DNA of 64,000 nt from JAGRGG01 sp965217265 (GTDB lineage: Bacteria; Pseudomonadota; Alphaproteobacteria; Geminicoccales; Geminicoccaceae), in assembly GCA_965217265.1 (NCBI GenBank), contig CBDCHP010000007.1, positions 1 to 64,000 of the forward strand, written 5' to 3'. A program made the position numbers and the translations under genes. Positions 1-8,725 of the stretch are shown here, piece by piece (within the stretch, counting starts at the first letter, position 1; every line of letters begins with the position of its first letter). The notes below the pieces were generated by a model. The model did no database searches and was not told where the DNA came from. It worked only from the letters and a program-made list of their open reading frames with translations.

Positions 1-284
1 GGGTTTTCCAGCGTAAAGATGCCGCCCGGCCGTACGGTGATCGCGTCCGCGGGGCCCGTGCGCTCCCAGGCGCCCGTGGCGCCGGTGGCGAGCGCGGCGA
101 AGTCGGCGTCGTCGAGGACGGGGCCTTGCCGCGCCGGCTCAAAGCGCGTCATCGCGGCGTAAGTGGTGAGGGTGAGGAGGCAGAGCGCTACGAAGGCGAG
201 GATGCCGAGGCCCTTGAACAGGCCGCGCCCGCGGCGGCGGCGGACGGGCTTGGACGCCCTGCGCGGGGTGCTGGCGATGGACAT
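1..284 (-). CDS. Membrane-anchored protein, 5' part only (runs off left edge)
   Basis: An open frame on the minus strand starts at ATG 284-282, preceded by GAAGGA five bases upstream, and stays open to base 1, giving about 94 residues. The N-terminus is strongly basic (four consecutive Arg near residue 16), followed by one hydrophobic helix (GLGILAFVALCLLTLTTYAA, about residues 26-45). This looks like a type II membrane anchor or uncleaved signal with the rest of the protein outside. The following segment is hydrophilic and acidic. I do not recognise the family; the C-terminal domain lies outside the window. Confidence 0.6.
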   Translation of the reverse strand, partial: MSIASTPRRASKPVRRRRGRGLFKGLGILAFVALCLLTLTTYAAMTRFEPARQGPVLDDADFAALATGATGAWERTGPADAITVRPGGIFTLEN

Positions 285-424
285 GGATTCCTTCGATTCA
301 AGGGGCTGTGCAGGGCCGACTGGACCGTTACGGGGCGCTTGTGGCAGTCCTAGCTCTCACGGCCTTGGCGCTCAAGTTAACCGCCATAGGTGAAGCGCGG
401 ATTAACAGGGGGACGTTCACCTTC

Positions 425-1342
425 ATGACGCAGCCATTGCCGACCACCATCGACGCGACGCAGGCGATGCTGCGCGCGCAGGATTACGTCGCCGAGCGAT
501 CGCTCGCGACCGCCGTCCACTTAGCCTTGAAGCTGGAGCGGCCCTTGTTCCTCGAAGGCGAGGCAGGCGTCGGCAAGACCGAGATCGCCAAGGTTCTGGC
601 GGTCGCCCTCGACCGGCCGCTGGTGCGCTTGCAGTGCTACGAGGGCCTGGACGTGGCATCCGCGGTCTACGAGTGGAACTACCAGCGGCAGATGCTGGAG
701 ATCCGCTTGGCGGAGGCCGCGGGTGACACGGCGCGCGAGGGCTTGGCGCAAGACATCTTCGCCGAGCGCTTCCTGATTCGCCGCCCGCTCCTCCAGGCGA
801 TCGACGCCCGCGCGCGCCCTTGCGTGCTCTTGATCGACGAACTGGACCGCACCGACGAGCCGTTCGAGGCCTACCTGCTCGAAGTCCTGGCCGAGTTCCA
901 GATCACCATCCCCGAGATCGGCACGATCAAGGCCGAGCACCCGCCGACGGTCGTCCTCACCTCCAACCGCACGCGCGAGATCCACGACGCCTTGAAGCGG
1001 CGCTGCTTTTATCACTGGGTCGACTACCCGAACGCGGCGCGCGAACTGGAGATCGTCCGCGTCAAGCTGCCGGGCGTCGAGGAGCGGCTGGCCGGGCAGA
1101 TCGTCGCCTTCGTCCAAGCGCTGCGCCGGCACGATTTGTTCAAGCTGCCGGGCGTCGCCGAGACGCTCGACTGGGCGCGGGCGCTGAGCGCCCTCGACGC
1201 GCTCGAACTGACGCCCGACCTCGTCGGCGACACGCTCGGCACGCTGTTGAAGTACCAAGACGACATCGTGAAGGTACAAGGCACCGAGGCGGCCAACATC
1301 CTGCGCGAGATCAACGTCGCCGTCGCCGGAAGCGCCGGGTGA
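425..1342 (+). CDS. coxD: MoxR-type AAA ATPase, CoxD-like
   Basis: A 305-residue AAA+ ATPase with Walker A GEAGVGKT at about residues 45-52 and Walker B CVLLIDELDR near residue 136, followed by a sensor-like LTSNRTREIHDALKRR segment. MoxR/CoxD ATPases act with a von Willebrand A partner to finish metal-site assembly in CO dehydrogenase/xanthine-oxidase-type Mo enzymes. The CoxE-like partner follows with a GTGA overlap, and XdhC/CoxI-like genes come next, which supports CoxD over generic MoxR. The ATG at 425 is chosen because the longer frame from 308 adds non-family sequence. The Shine-Dalgarno is weak. Confidence 0.85.
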   Translation: MTQPLPTTIDATQAMLRAQDYVAERSLATAVHLALKLERPLFLEGEAGVGKTEIAKVLAVALDRPLVRLQCYEGLDVASAVYEWNYQRQMLEIRLAEAAGDTAREGLAQDIFAERFLIRRPLLQAIDARARPCVLLIDELDRTDEPFEAYLLEVLAEFQITIPEIGTIKAEHPPTVVLTSNRTREIHDALKRRCFYHWVDYPNAARELEIVRVKLPGVEERLAGQIVAFVQALRRHDLFKLPGVAETLDWARALSALDALELTPDLVGDTLGTLLKYQDDIVKVQGTEAANILREINVAVAGSAG

Positions 1343-2583
1343 CGCCGGGGTCGAAACTGCCGGCCGAAAGCCTGATCGGTGCCCCACCCACGGGCGGCCG
1401 CTTCGCCCGCAACGTCGTCCACTTCGCGAGGGCGCTCCGGGCCGCCGGGCTGCCGGTCGGCCCCGGCCACGCGCTCGACGCGCTGCGCGCCGTCGAGGCA
1501 ATCGGGGTCGGCTCCAGGGAGGATTTCTACTGGACGCTGCACGCGGTCTTCGTCAACCGCCAGGACCAGCGGGCCGTCTTCGACCAGTGCTTCCACGTCT
1601 TCTGGCGCGATCCGAAGCTGTTGGAGCGCATGATGCACATGCTGCTGCCGACCTTGAAGCCGGAGAAGGCCCGTGAGCCTTTGAGCGAGGTCAACCGCCG
1701 CGTCGCCGAGGCGATGGCGCCGCAGGCCCTGCCGGGGCAGGACGAGGGCCGCGAAGAGAGCGAGGTCGAGATCGACATGGCGCTCACGTTCTCCGCCAAG
1801 GAGGTGTCGCAGACCAAGGACTTCGAGCAAATGACGGCGGCCGAACTGGCCGAGGCCCGCCGCGCCATCGCCGCCATGCGCCTGCCGATCATGGACGTGC
1901 CAACAAGGCGCTTCGCCGCCGACGCGAGGGGGCAACGGATCGACATGCGCCGCACGCTGCGGCGCTCGCTCGGCGGCGGCGCCATCCGCCTCGCCCGCAA
2001 GGCGCCCAAGCGCCGCCACCCGCCGCTCGTCATCCTGTGCGACATCTCCGGCTCGATGAGCCGCTACTCGCGCATGCTGCTCCTCTTCATGCACGCGATC
2101 ACCTCGGACCGCGACCGGGTCCATACCTTCGTCTTCGGCACCGGCCTCACCAACATCGGCCGGTACTTGAAGCACCGCGACGTCGACGAGGCGTTGGCGA
2201 AGGTGGGCCGGGAGGTGCGCGACTGGGCCGGCGGCACGCGCATCGGCCGCTGCATCGAGACCTTCAACCGCGACTGGTCGCGCCGGGTGCTCGGCCAGGG
2301 CGCGGTCGTCGTCCTCATCACCGACGGGCTCGACCGCGACGCCGGCGAGGGCCTGGGGGTGCAGATGGAGCGGCTGCACAAGTCCTGCCGCCGCCTGATC
2401 TGGCTGAACCCCTTGTTGCGCTACGACGCCTTCGCCCCCATCTCGACGGGGGCGAGGCAGATGATCCGGCACGTCGACGAGTTGCGATCGGTGCATAATC
2501 TGGCTAGCCTCGCCGGCCTCGCCGCAGTCTTGAGCGCGGCGCCGGGGCGGCGGCTGGAGGCGAAGAGCGACTGGGCCGCTTGA
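1339..2583 (+). CDS. coxE: VWA-domain protein, CoxE-like
   Basis: A 414-residue protein with a C-terminal von Willebrand A domain. The MIDAS motif DISGSMS lies near residue 234, a TRIGRCIETFNRDW segment follows, and VLITDGLDRD supplies the later metal ligand. CoxE proteins pair with CoxD ATPases during maturation of the active site of molybdenum hydroxylases. The start is GTG 1339, overlapping the coxD stop by four bases (GTGA), so the two are probably translationally coupled. The same frame stays open upstream to 820, but that part is only the shadow of coxD. Confidence 0.85.
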   Translation: MTPGSKLPAESLIGAPPTGGRFARNVVHFARALRAAGLPVGPGHALDALRAVEAIGVGSREDFYWTLHAVFVNRQDQRAVFDQCFHVFWRDPKLLERMMHMLLPTLKPEKAREPLSEVNRRVAEAMAPQALPGQDEGREESEVEIDMALTFSAKEVSQTKDFEQMTAAELAEARRAIAAMRLPIMDVPTRRFAADARGQRIDMRRTLRRSLGGGAIRLARKAPKRRHPPLVILCDISGSMSRYSRMLLLFMHAITSDRDRVHTFVFGTGLTNIGRYLKHRDVDEALAKVGREVRDWAGGTRIGRCIETFNRDWSRRVLGQGAVVVLITDGLDRDAGEGLGVQMERLHKSCRRLIWLNPLLRYDAFAPISTGARQMIRHVDELRSVHNLASLAGLAAVLSAAPGRRLEAKSDWAA

Positions 2584-2609
2584 GGGGGCCAAATCGAGGG
2601 GACACGAAC

Positions 2610-2930
2610 ATGGCCAACGGCGACGATCTTCTCGACGTGGCGCGGGCGTGGCGCGACGGGGGCCGCAAGGTCGCGATCGCCACGGTGGTCAAGACCTGGG
2701 GCTCGTCGCCGCGGCCGGCCGGCTCGCACCTGATCGTCGACGAGGGCGGCCGGATCGAGGGCTCGGTCTCGGGCGGCTGCATCGAGGGTGCCGTCGTGCG
2801 CGAGGCGATCGAGGTGATGGGGGGCGCTTCGCCCCGCCTCCTCACCTTCGGCGTCTCGAACGAGGAGGCCTGGGACGTTGGCCTCGCCTGCGGCGGCACG
2901 GTTCAGGTCTACGTCGAAGGGCTCGCCTGA
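2610..2930 (+). CDS. XdhC/CoxI family protein, N-terminal domain type
   Basis: A 106-residue protein matching the N-terminal XdhC/CoxI domain: TWGSSPRPAGSHLIV, then SVSGGCIEGAVV (the family's SGGC-E motif with its conserved Cys), then the GLACGGTVQVYVE ending. XdhC proteins bind molybdenum cofactor, protect its sulfurated form and help insert it into xanthine-dehydrogenase-like enzymes. Here the N-terminal domain is a separate gene, and the next gene carries the NAD-binding C-terminal domain. ATG 2610 follows a GAGGGGACAC stretch. Confidence 0.85.
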   Translation: MANGDDLLDVARAWRDGGRKVAIATVVKTWGSSPRPAGSHLIVDEGGRIEGSVSGGCIEGAVVREAIEVMGGASPRLLTFGVSNEEAWDVGLACGGTVQVYVEGLA

Positions 2931-2931
2931 C

Positions 2932-3627
2932 GTGCGGCGTGGGGTTCTGAACGCGATCCAGTCGGCGCGGGCCAGGGCGCGCCGCGTCTGCCACGTTCGG
3001 CTGTTGGCGAACCACGCCGAGGCGGTCGTGGTCGACGGGGTGCGCGTCGCCGGCGACCCGTTGCCAACCGACCTCGACGCCATGATCGAGGCGGCGCTCG
3101 CCCGCGACGCCTCGGCGCTGGTCGAGACCGAGGCCGGCCCCGCCTTTCTCGAAGTCTTTAACCCCCCTTTGCGCCTCCTCGTCGTCGGCGCCGTCCACAT
3201 CAGCCAAGCGCTGCTGCCGATGGCCGTGGCGCTCGGCTACGCCGCGACGCTGATCGACCCGCGCCGCGCGTTCGCCACCGAGGCACGTTTTCCCGACACC
3301 GAGATCGTCCGCGACTGGCCGGACGAGGCGTTGATGGAAGCGGCCCCCGACCGGCGCACGGCCGTCGTCACCCTCACCCACGACCCGAAGCTGGACGACC
3401 CCGCCCTCGACGTCGCCCTGAAGAGCGAGGCGTTCTACGTCGCAGCACTCGGCAGCCGCCGCACCCACGCGGCGCGGCTGGAGCGGCTCAAGGCGCTCGG
3501 CCACGACGACGCGGCGCTGAAACGCATCTTCGGCCCGGCCGGCCTCGACATCGGCGCCGTCAGCCCGGCCGAGATCGCGCTCTCGGTCATGGCCCAGATG
3601 ACCGCCGCCCTGCGCCGGCCGGGCTAG
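2932..3627 (+). CDS. XdhC family protein, Rossmann (C-terminal) domain type
   Basis: About 231 residues from GTG 2932, one base after the previous stop. It has the hallmarks of the XdhC C-terminal domain: a short linker, a Rossmann-like LLVVGAVHISQALLPMA segment, ATLIDPRRAFATEARFP, VVTLTHDPKLDDPAL and YVAALGSRRTHAARLERL, ending in GAVSPAEIALSVMAQM. With the preceding gene it forms a split XdhC/CoxI pair that would present sulfurated molybdenum cofactor to the apo-enzyme. The start is not certain; the frame is open from 2878, inside the upstream gene. Confidence 0.8.
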   Translation: MRRGVLNAIQSARARARRVCHVRLLANHAEAVVVDGVRVAGDPLPTDLDAMIEAALARDASALVETEAGPAFLEVFNPPLRLLVVGAVHISQALLPMAVALGYAATLIDPRRAFATEARFPDTEIVRDWPDEALMEAAPDRRTAVVTLTHDPKLDDPALDVALKSEAFYVAALGSRRTHAARLERLKALGHDDAALKRIFGPAGLDIGAVSPAEIALSVMAQMTAALRRPG

Positions 3628-3631
3628 GTTG

Positions 3632-5239
3632 ATGCGCTTTGGCGAACTCACCCTCGATGAGGCCGAGGGCGCCGTCCTGGCACACGGGCTGCGCACCGGA
3701 GGGCTCGACCTGCGCAAGGGGACCGTGCTCGACGCGCCCGTGCTCGCGACCTTGCGCGCGGCCGGGATCGACCGGGTGACGGCGGCGCGGCTAGGGGCGG
3801 GCGACGTCGGCGAGAACGAGGCGGCGCTGCGGCTGGCGCTGGCGCTGGCGGGACCCGGCCTCGACGTGTGCGACACGCGCACCGGCCGGGTGAACCTGCA
3901 CGCGAACGCGGCCGGCCTGCTCGTCCTCGATCCCGTTCGCGTCGACGCCCTCAACGCCGTCGACGAGGCGGCGACGCTGGCAACTCTGCCCGAACTCGCC
4001 GCGGTGGCGCCGGGCGACATGGCGGCGACCGTGAAGATCATCGCCTTCGCGCTCAACGGCTCCGGCCTTGCCGCCTGCCTCGACCTCGCCGCCGGCGGAC
4101 CGATCCTCCGCCTCGCCCCGTACCGCCCCTTGCGCACGGTCTTGATCCAGACCGTTCTCGACGACACGTCGCCCAAGATGCTCGACAAGACGTTGCGGAT
4201 CACGGCCGAGCGGATCGGGGCGGTCGGCGGCACGCTCGCCGCCGAGGCCCGCGTCGCCCACGCCGTCGAGCCGCTCGCGCGCGCGATCGACGGCGCCGAC
4301 GCCGACCTCGTCCTGGTCGCCGGGGCCTCGGCCGTCCAGGATCGGGGCGACGTCATCCCGTCCGCCGTCGTCCGGGCCGGGGGCCGGATCGGGCGCTTCG
4401 GGATGCCGGTCGACCCCGGCAACCTCCTGCTCCTCGCCGAGCAGGCGGGGCGGTCGGTGATCGGCTTGCCCGGCTGCGCCCGCTCGCCGAAGCTGAACGG
4501 CTTCGACTGGGTGCTGCGCCGCGTCGCGGCCGGCCTGCCGCTCGACGGCGCCGCGATCGCCGGCATGGGCGTGGGCGGTCTCCTGGCCGAGATCCCGGGC
4601 CGCCCCCAGCCGCGCGAGCGCGTCGGCGCGAGCGCGCCGAAGAGCCCGAAGATCGCTGCCGTCGTCCTCGCCGCCGGGCAGTCCAGGCGGATGAACGGGC
4701 CGAACAAGCTGCTGCTGCCAGTCGACGGCCGGCCGCTGGTCCGCCGCACGGTCGAGGCCGCGCTCGGGGCTGGGCTCGACCCGATCGCCGTCGTCACCGG
4801 CCACATGGAGGACGCGGTGCGAGCGGCGCTCGACGGCCTCGACGTCGAAACCGTCCACAACCCGGACTACGCCCTGGGCCTGAGCACGTCGTTGCGCGTC
4901 GGGCTCGGCGCCGTCGACGGCGCCGACGCCGCGCTCGTCGTCCTGGGCGATATGCCGAGGCTCGACGCCGGCCTCCTGCGCCGCCTCGCCGCCGCCTACG
5001 ACCCGGGTAACGGCCGGCGCATCGCCGTGCCGACGCACAAGGCCAAGCGCGGCAACCCGATCTTGTGGGACGGCGCCTTCTTCCCGGCGATGCGGGCACT
5101 CAAGGGCGACGTCGGCGCCAAGGCGCTGATGGCGGACAACCCGGAGGCCGTCGTCGAGGTCGAGGTCGAGACCGACGCGCCACTCCTCGACCTCGACACT
5201 CGGGCCGCCTGGGACGCCTACCTGGAGCGGGACGAATGA
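3632..5239 (+). CDS. Molybdopterin-binding domain fused to MocA-like nucleotidyltransferase
   Basis: A 535-residue two-domain protein. Residues 1 to about 330 form a MoeA/MogA-like molybdopterin-binding region (VLIQTVLDDTSPKMLDKT, then LVLVAGASAVQDRGDVIPS and IGRFGMPVDPGNLLLL). Residues about 345-535 are a MobA/MocA-type nucleotidyltransferase with AAVVLAAGQSRRMNGPNK and VVLGDMPRLDAGLL. MocA enzymes make the cytosine dinucleotide form of the cofactor used by xanthine-oxidase-family proteins, which fits the neighbours. ATG 3632 is preferred; TTG 3629 directly before it is possible. It overlaps the next gene by ATGA. Confidence 0.82.
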   Translation: MRFGELTLDEAEGAVLAHGLRTGGLDLRKGTVLDAPVLATLRAAGIDRVTAARLGAGDVGENEAALRLALALAGPGLDVCDTRTGRVNLHANAAGLLVLDPVRVDALNAVDEAATLATLPELAAVAPGDMAATVKIIAFALNGSGLAACLDLAAGGPILRLAPYRPLRTVLIQTVLDDTSPKMLDKTLRITAERIGAVGGTLAAEARVAHAVEPLARAIDGADADLVLVAGASAVQDRGDVIPSAVVRAGGRIGRFGMPVDPGNLLLLAEQAGRSVIGLPGCARSPKLNGFDWVLRRVAAGLPLDGAAIAGMGVGGLLAEIPGRPQPRERVGASAPKSPKIAAVVLAAGQSRRMNGPNKLLLPVDGRPLVRRTVEAALGAGLDPIAVVTGHMEDAVRAALDGLDVETVHNPDYALGLSTSLRVGLGAVDGADAALVVLGDMPRLDAGLLRRLAAAYDPGNGRRIAVPTHKAKRGNPILWDGAFFPAMRALKGDVGAKALMADNPEAVVEVEVETDAPLLDLDTRAAWDAYLERDE

Positions 5240-6456
5240 GTCGTGTTGGCAAAGACTTGCGCGCCGACTTCCCGATTTTCGCGCACCAGCCCGCCCCGTT
5301 TCATTACCTCGACAACGCCGCGACCGGGCAGATCTGCCGCCCGGCCGCCGAGGCGCTCTACCGCTTCGAGACAGAAGGCCGGGCCAACGTCAAGCGCGGC
5401 GTGCACCGCCTCGCCGACGCCGCGACCCGCGCCTTCGAGGCCGCCCGCGCCTCGCTCGCCACCTATCTGGGCGGCGTCGATCCCGACGAGGTCGTGCTGA
5501 CCTCGGGCGACACTGCCGCGATCAATATCGCTGCGCACGGCCTGGCGCACCGCCTGGGACCGGGCGGCGCGGTCCTCGTCTCCGACCTCGAACACCACTC
5601 GAACCTCGTCCCCTGGCAGTTGGCAGCCGAGGCGCGCGGGGCCGAGATGCGCTCCTTGCCGGTGAGCGACGAGGGCCGGATCGACCTCGACCGCCTGGGC
5701 GAGGTGCTGGACGGGCGCGTCGGGATCGTCGCCGTGGCGCACGCCTCGAACGTCACCGGCGCCGTCACCGACCTGCCGCGCCTTGCCGAGGCCGCCCACG
5801 CGGTCGGCGCCCTCCTCGTCGTCGACGGCGCGCAGGGCGCCCCGCACGGCTCCATGGACGTGAGGGCGCTCGGCGCCGACCTCTACGCGCTCTCGGGCCA
5901 CAAGATGTTCGGTCCGACCGGCTCCGGAAGCTTATGGGGCCGGATGAATCTCCTGGAGGCGATGCCGCCCTTCATGGGCGGCGGCGAGATGATCCGCCGG
6001 GTGACGATCGAGCGGACCATTTTCGCCCCGCCGCCGCACCGCTTCGAGGCCGGTACACCACCGATCGGGCCGATCATCGGCCTCGGCGCCGCCGCCGACT
6101 ACTTGGCCGGCCTCGACTGGGGGGCGTTGCGCGCGCACGAGCGGAGGCTCACCGCCCGCCTGCTCGACGGCCTCGGCGCGATGCCTTCCGTGCGCCTGAT
6201 CGGCCCGAGGGATCTGGAAGCGCGCGTCGGCGCCGTCGCCTTCGTCGTCGGGGGACTGCACGCGCACGACGTCTGCCAGTTGCTCGACGAGGACGGCGTG
6301 GCGCTGCGCGGCGGGCACCACTGCGCCCAGCCGTTGATGGAGCGCTTCGACCTCGCCGCCTCGGTACGGGCCAGCTTCGCCCCCTACAGCGACGACGACG
6401 ACGTCGACGCCTTGTTGGCCGGGTTGGGGCGGACGATCGCGCGTTTTGGGCTTTAA
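5236..6456 (+). CDS. SufS/CsdA-type cysteine desulfurase
   Basis: A 406-residue class V PLP enzyme. It shows YLDNAATGQICRPA near the N-terminus, SDLEHHSNLVPWQ, VDGAQGAPH, the PLP lysine in SGHKMFGPTGSG near residue 220 and the catalytic cysteine in RGGHHCAQP near residue 362. It removes sulfur from cysteine as an enzyme-bound persulfide. Its place behind the XdhC pair and the MocA fusion suggests that it supplies the terminal sulfide of the sulfurated Mo cofactor; a role in Fe-S assembly with the scaffold at 7655 is also possible. Start ATG 5236 overlaps the upstream stop by four bases. Confidence 0.88.
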   Translation: MSRVGKDLRADFPIFAHQPAPFHYLDNAATGQICRPAAEALYRFETEGRANVKRGVHRLADAATRAFEAARASLATYLGGVDPDEVVLTSGDTAAINIAAHGLAHRLGPGGAVLVSDLEHHSNLVPWQLAAEARGAEMRSLPVSDEGRIDLDRLGEVLDGRVGIVAVAHASNVTGAVTDLPRLAEAAHAVGALLVVDGAQGAPHGSMDVRALGADLYALSGHKMFGPTGSGSLWGRMNLLEAMPPFMGGGEMIRRVTIERTIFAPPPHRFEAGTPPIGPIIGLGAAADYLAGLDWGALRAHERRLTARLLDGLGAMPSVRLIGPRDLEARVGAVAFVVGGLHAHDVCQLLDEDGVALRGGHHCAQPLMERFDLAASVRASFAPYSDDDDVDALLAGLGRTIARFGL

Positions 6457-6482
6457 CGATCGATGATGAGGGAGGAACTTTG

Positions 6483-7658
6483 ATGGCGCAGCGTTCGGCC
6501 GTGCCCGCGGGCCGGGTCCGCCTCGCCTTCGATCCGGGCCAGGAGGGCGAGGACGCAATGCGCCGGGATCTCTCGGCCGCGGTCGCGTTCGGGCGGGACT
6601 TGTGGACCGCGAACGACGAGTACGCCCGGGTCGAGCGGCTGACGCGGCAGGGCGACGGGTCGTTCGGCGAGCACCGGCCGTTCTGGCTGCACCACTACCT
6701 CGACCTGCCGGAAGGGGCCGGCGAGGAGATGGACATCGAGGGCCTCGCGATCGAGGACGGCTACTTGTGGATCACGGGCTCGCACAGCCGCACGCGCAAG
6801 AAGCCCAAGCCCGACGAGCACGACGCGAAGGAGGTGCTGGAGCGGCTGACCAACCTCAAGGACAGCCCCAACCGCTACTTTCTCGGCCGCCTGCCGCTGA
6901 TCCCCGACCGCGAGCGGCCGGGTTCGTACGTCCCGGCCAAGGCGGTCGAGCGGACGAAGGAGGCGCCGGTCCGCCGCGCCGGCGCCGTGCGCTACCGCAA
7001 GAAGAAGGGCAACGACCTGCGGGCGCTGCTGCTGGACGACCCGCACATCGGCCCGTTCGTGACCGTGCCGGCGAAGGAGAACGGTTTCGACGTCGAGGGC
7101 ATCGCCGTCGCCGGCGAGCGGGTATTCTTGGGCCTGCGCGGCCCCGTCCTGCGCGGCTGGGCGATCGTCCTCGAACTGCGCTTAGGCGCGGCGAAGGGCG
7201 GCGGCCTGAAGCTCAAGGAGGTCGACGACGACGTCTTGATCCGCAAACACTTCCTCGATCTCGGCGGGCTCGGCATCCGTGAACTGCGCCAGCGCGGGCG
7301 CCAGCGCGGCCCCGACCTCATGCTGCTCGCCGGACCGACGATGGACCTGAGCGGCCCCGTCAGGCTCTACCTCTGGCCGGACGTCCTCGACGCCGAGGCC
7401 CCGGCCGTGGTCGACGCCAACGATCTGCGCCTCCTGGCCGAACTGCCGGTCGGCGACGGGCTCGACCACCCGGAGGGCTTGGCGATCCTGGACGACGCCG
7501 GCGAGGAGATCCTCGTCATCCACGACAATCCGGTTCCCGACCGGCTCGACAAGAAGGGGCACGCGCTGGAGGCCGACCTCTACCGCCTGACGGGGTTCGG
7601 GTCCGAGCCCAAGGCCAAACCCAAGCCTAAGTCCAAGCGCAAGGCGAGACCGAAATGA
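6483..7658 (+). CDS. DUF3616 domain protein
   Basis: A 391-residue protein resembling the DUF3616 family, with repeated propeller-like motifs: EEMDIEGLAIEDGYLWITGS, then GFDVEGIAVAGERVFLGLRG, then DHPEGLAILDDAGEEIL. The family's function is not known to me. There is no signal peptide, and the C-terminus is a Lys/Pro-rich tail (KAKPKPKSKRKARPK). ATG 6483 is preceded by GAGGGAGGAAC at about 6469. The next gene overlaps by ATGA, so these two genes are probably co-transcribed. Confidence 0.75.
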   Translation: MAQRSAVPAGRVRLAFDPGQEGEDAMRRDLSAAVAFGRDLWTANDEYARVERLTRQGDGSFGEHRPFWLHHYLDLPEGAGEEMDIEGLAIEDGYLWITGSHSRTRKKPKPDEHDAKEVLERLTNLKDSPNRYFLGRLPLIPDRERPGSYVPAKAVERTKEAPVRRAGAVRYRKKKGNDLRALLLDDPHIGPFVTVPAKENGFDVEGIAVAGERVFLGLRGPVLRGWAIVLELRLGAAKGGGLKLKEVDDDVLIRKHFLDLGGLGIRELRQRGRQRGPDLMLLAGPTMDLSGPVRLYLWPDVLDAEAPAVVDANDLRLLAELPVGDGLDHPEGLAILDDAGEEILVIHDNPVPDRLDKKGHALEADLYRLTGFGSEPKAKPKPKSKRKARPK

Positions 7659-8065
7659 GCGCCACGCTCTACAACGACGCCATCGTCGCCCTGGCGCGCT
7701 CGAAAGCCGGGACCGGGCGTCTCGAAGCACCAACCGGCCATGCCGAGGCAGACAACCCCTTGTGCGGCGATCGAGTCCGGCTCGACGTCGTGGCCGAGGG
7801 CGGGTGCGTCGCCGCCGTCGCGCACGAGACGCGCGGCTGTCTCTTGACGGAAGCGGCCGCCGCCTGCCTTGCCGAGGCTCTGCCGGGTCGTTCGGTCGAG
7901 GAGGCCGCAGGATTGCACGGTGCTATCGAGGCGTGGCTGAAGGGCGCGACCGAGGCACCGCCGCTCGACGGACTCGCGGTCTTCGAGCCGGTCCGCGCCG
8001 TGCGCAGCCGGCACGACTGCGTCCTGATCCCCTTCGAGGCGCTGCGCAGCATTGCAAAACCGTAA
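7655..8065 (+). CDS. SufU/IscU-like iron-sulfur scaffold protein
   Basis: A 136-residue protein of the NifU N-terminal/SufU family. Three cysteines sit where the family has them: NPLCGDRVRL, ETRGCLLTEAAAA and SRHDCVLIPFEALR. These residues would bind a transient Fe-S cluster or receive persulfide sulfur. The cysteine desulfurase two genes upstream is a plausible donor. The start overlaps the DUF3616 stop by ATGA. It is not the housekeeping IscU type, because the usual LPPVK chaperone motif is absent. Confidence 0.8.
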   Translation: MSATLYNDAIVALARSKAGTGRLEAPTGHAEADNPLCGDRVRLDVVAEGGCVAAVAHETRGCLLTEAAAACLAEALPGRSVEEAAGLHGAIEAWLKGATEAPPLDGLAVFEPVRAVRSRHDCVLIPFEALRSIAKP

Positions 8066-8131
8066 GCAGGCGCCGTCGTTGCCGGGCCCGTGCGGAGAAC
8101 CCATATCATCCTATCCACAATCGGAGGGCAT

Positions 8132-8548
8132 ATGGTCGAGAAACTGATCAAGTCGGACGCGGAATGGCGCGAGCAACTGGACAAGGAGCAGTACCGGGTC
8201 GCGCGCAAGCACGGCACCGAGCGGGCCTTCTCCGGCCGCTACTGGGACACGAAGACCTCCGGCACCTACGCCTGCGTCTGCTGCGGCGAGCCCCTGTTCG
8301 ACAGCACCACGAAATTCGACAGCGGCACCGGCTGGCCGTCGTTCTGGGCGCCGATCGAGGGGGCTCCCGTCGCCGAGAAGGACGACCGGAGCTTCTTCAT
8401 GCGCCGGACCGAGGTCTTGTGCGGCCGCTGCGACGCGCACCTGGGCCACGTCTTCCCCGACGGCCCGCGGCCCACGGGCCAGCGCTACTGCTTGAACTCG
8501 GCCGCGCTCAAGCTGAAGCCGCGCGACGAGGACGAGGCTGCGGCCTGA
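8132..8548 (+). CDS. msrB: Peptide-methionine (R)-S-oxide reductase MsrB
   Basis: A 138-residue MsrB. It has FDSTTKFDSGTGWPSFW, paired zinc CxxC motifs (CVCCGEP and CGRCDAH), LGHVFPDGP and the catalytic cysteine in RYCLNSAALK. It reduces the R epimer of oxidised methionine in proteins. ATG 8132 has GGAGG at 8123; the frame open from 8090 lacks a better start. Its TGA stop is the first codon of a palindromic dispersed element. Confidence 0.95.
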   Translation: MVEKLIKSDAEWREQLDKEQYRVARKHGTERAFSGRYWDTKTSGTYACVCCGEPLFDSTTKFDSGTGWPSFWAPIEGAPVAEKDDRSFFMRRTEVLCGRCDAHLGHVFPDGPRPTGQRYCLNSAALKLKPRDEDEAAA

Positions 8549-8697
8549 CGCTTCGCGTCCGCTGCGCAAGGCTTTTTCTTTTCTCTTTTTTGCCAGTGTT
8601 AACGCAGGAGGCTGGCCGCAACGCCGAGGACCAGCCTCGGACAAAGGCAAAAAAAAACAGAAGAGAAAATGTCGCGTGCCTAGCGCACGCGAAGCGT
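8548..8697. repeat. Dispersed palindromic element, copy 1
   Basis: An imperfect palindrome of about 150 bp. The left arm ACGCTTCGCGTCCGCTGCG is followed by a C/T-rich run; a GC-rich inner inverted repeat (around 8611-8640) follows, then an A/G-rich run and AGCGCACGCGAAGCGT at the right end. It begins at the last base of the msrB stop codon. The right end flows directly into the leader of dusA. Orientation is the same as copies 2, 4 and 6, judged by the inner core CAGCCTCGGACAAA. Confidence 0.85.
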
Positions 8698-8725
8698 AAT
8701 TCGGAGAAGTTTCCTGCGCCCCCGT

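Noticed and set aside
521..1501. Long minus-strand frames opposite coxD and coxE
   Set aside because: They mirror well-recognised plus-strand genes and show only composition-driven, Arg/Ala-rich peptides.
8548..8725. Insertion sequence or MITE with target duplication at the repeat copies
   Set aside because: No transposase gene is present, and I could not see convincing direct repeats flanking any copy. Left as a dispersed palindrome.
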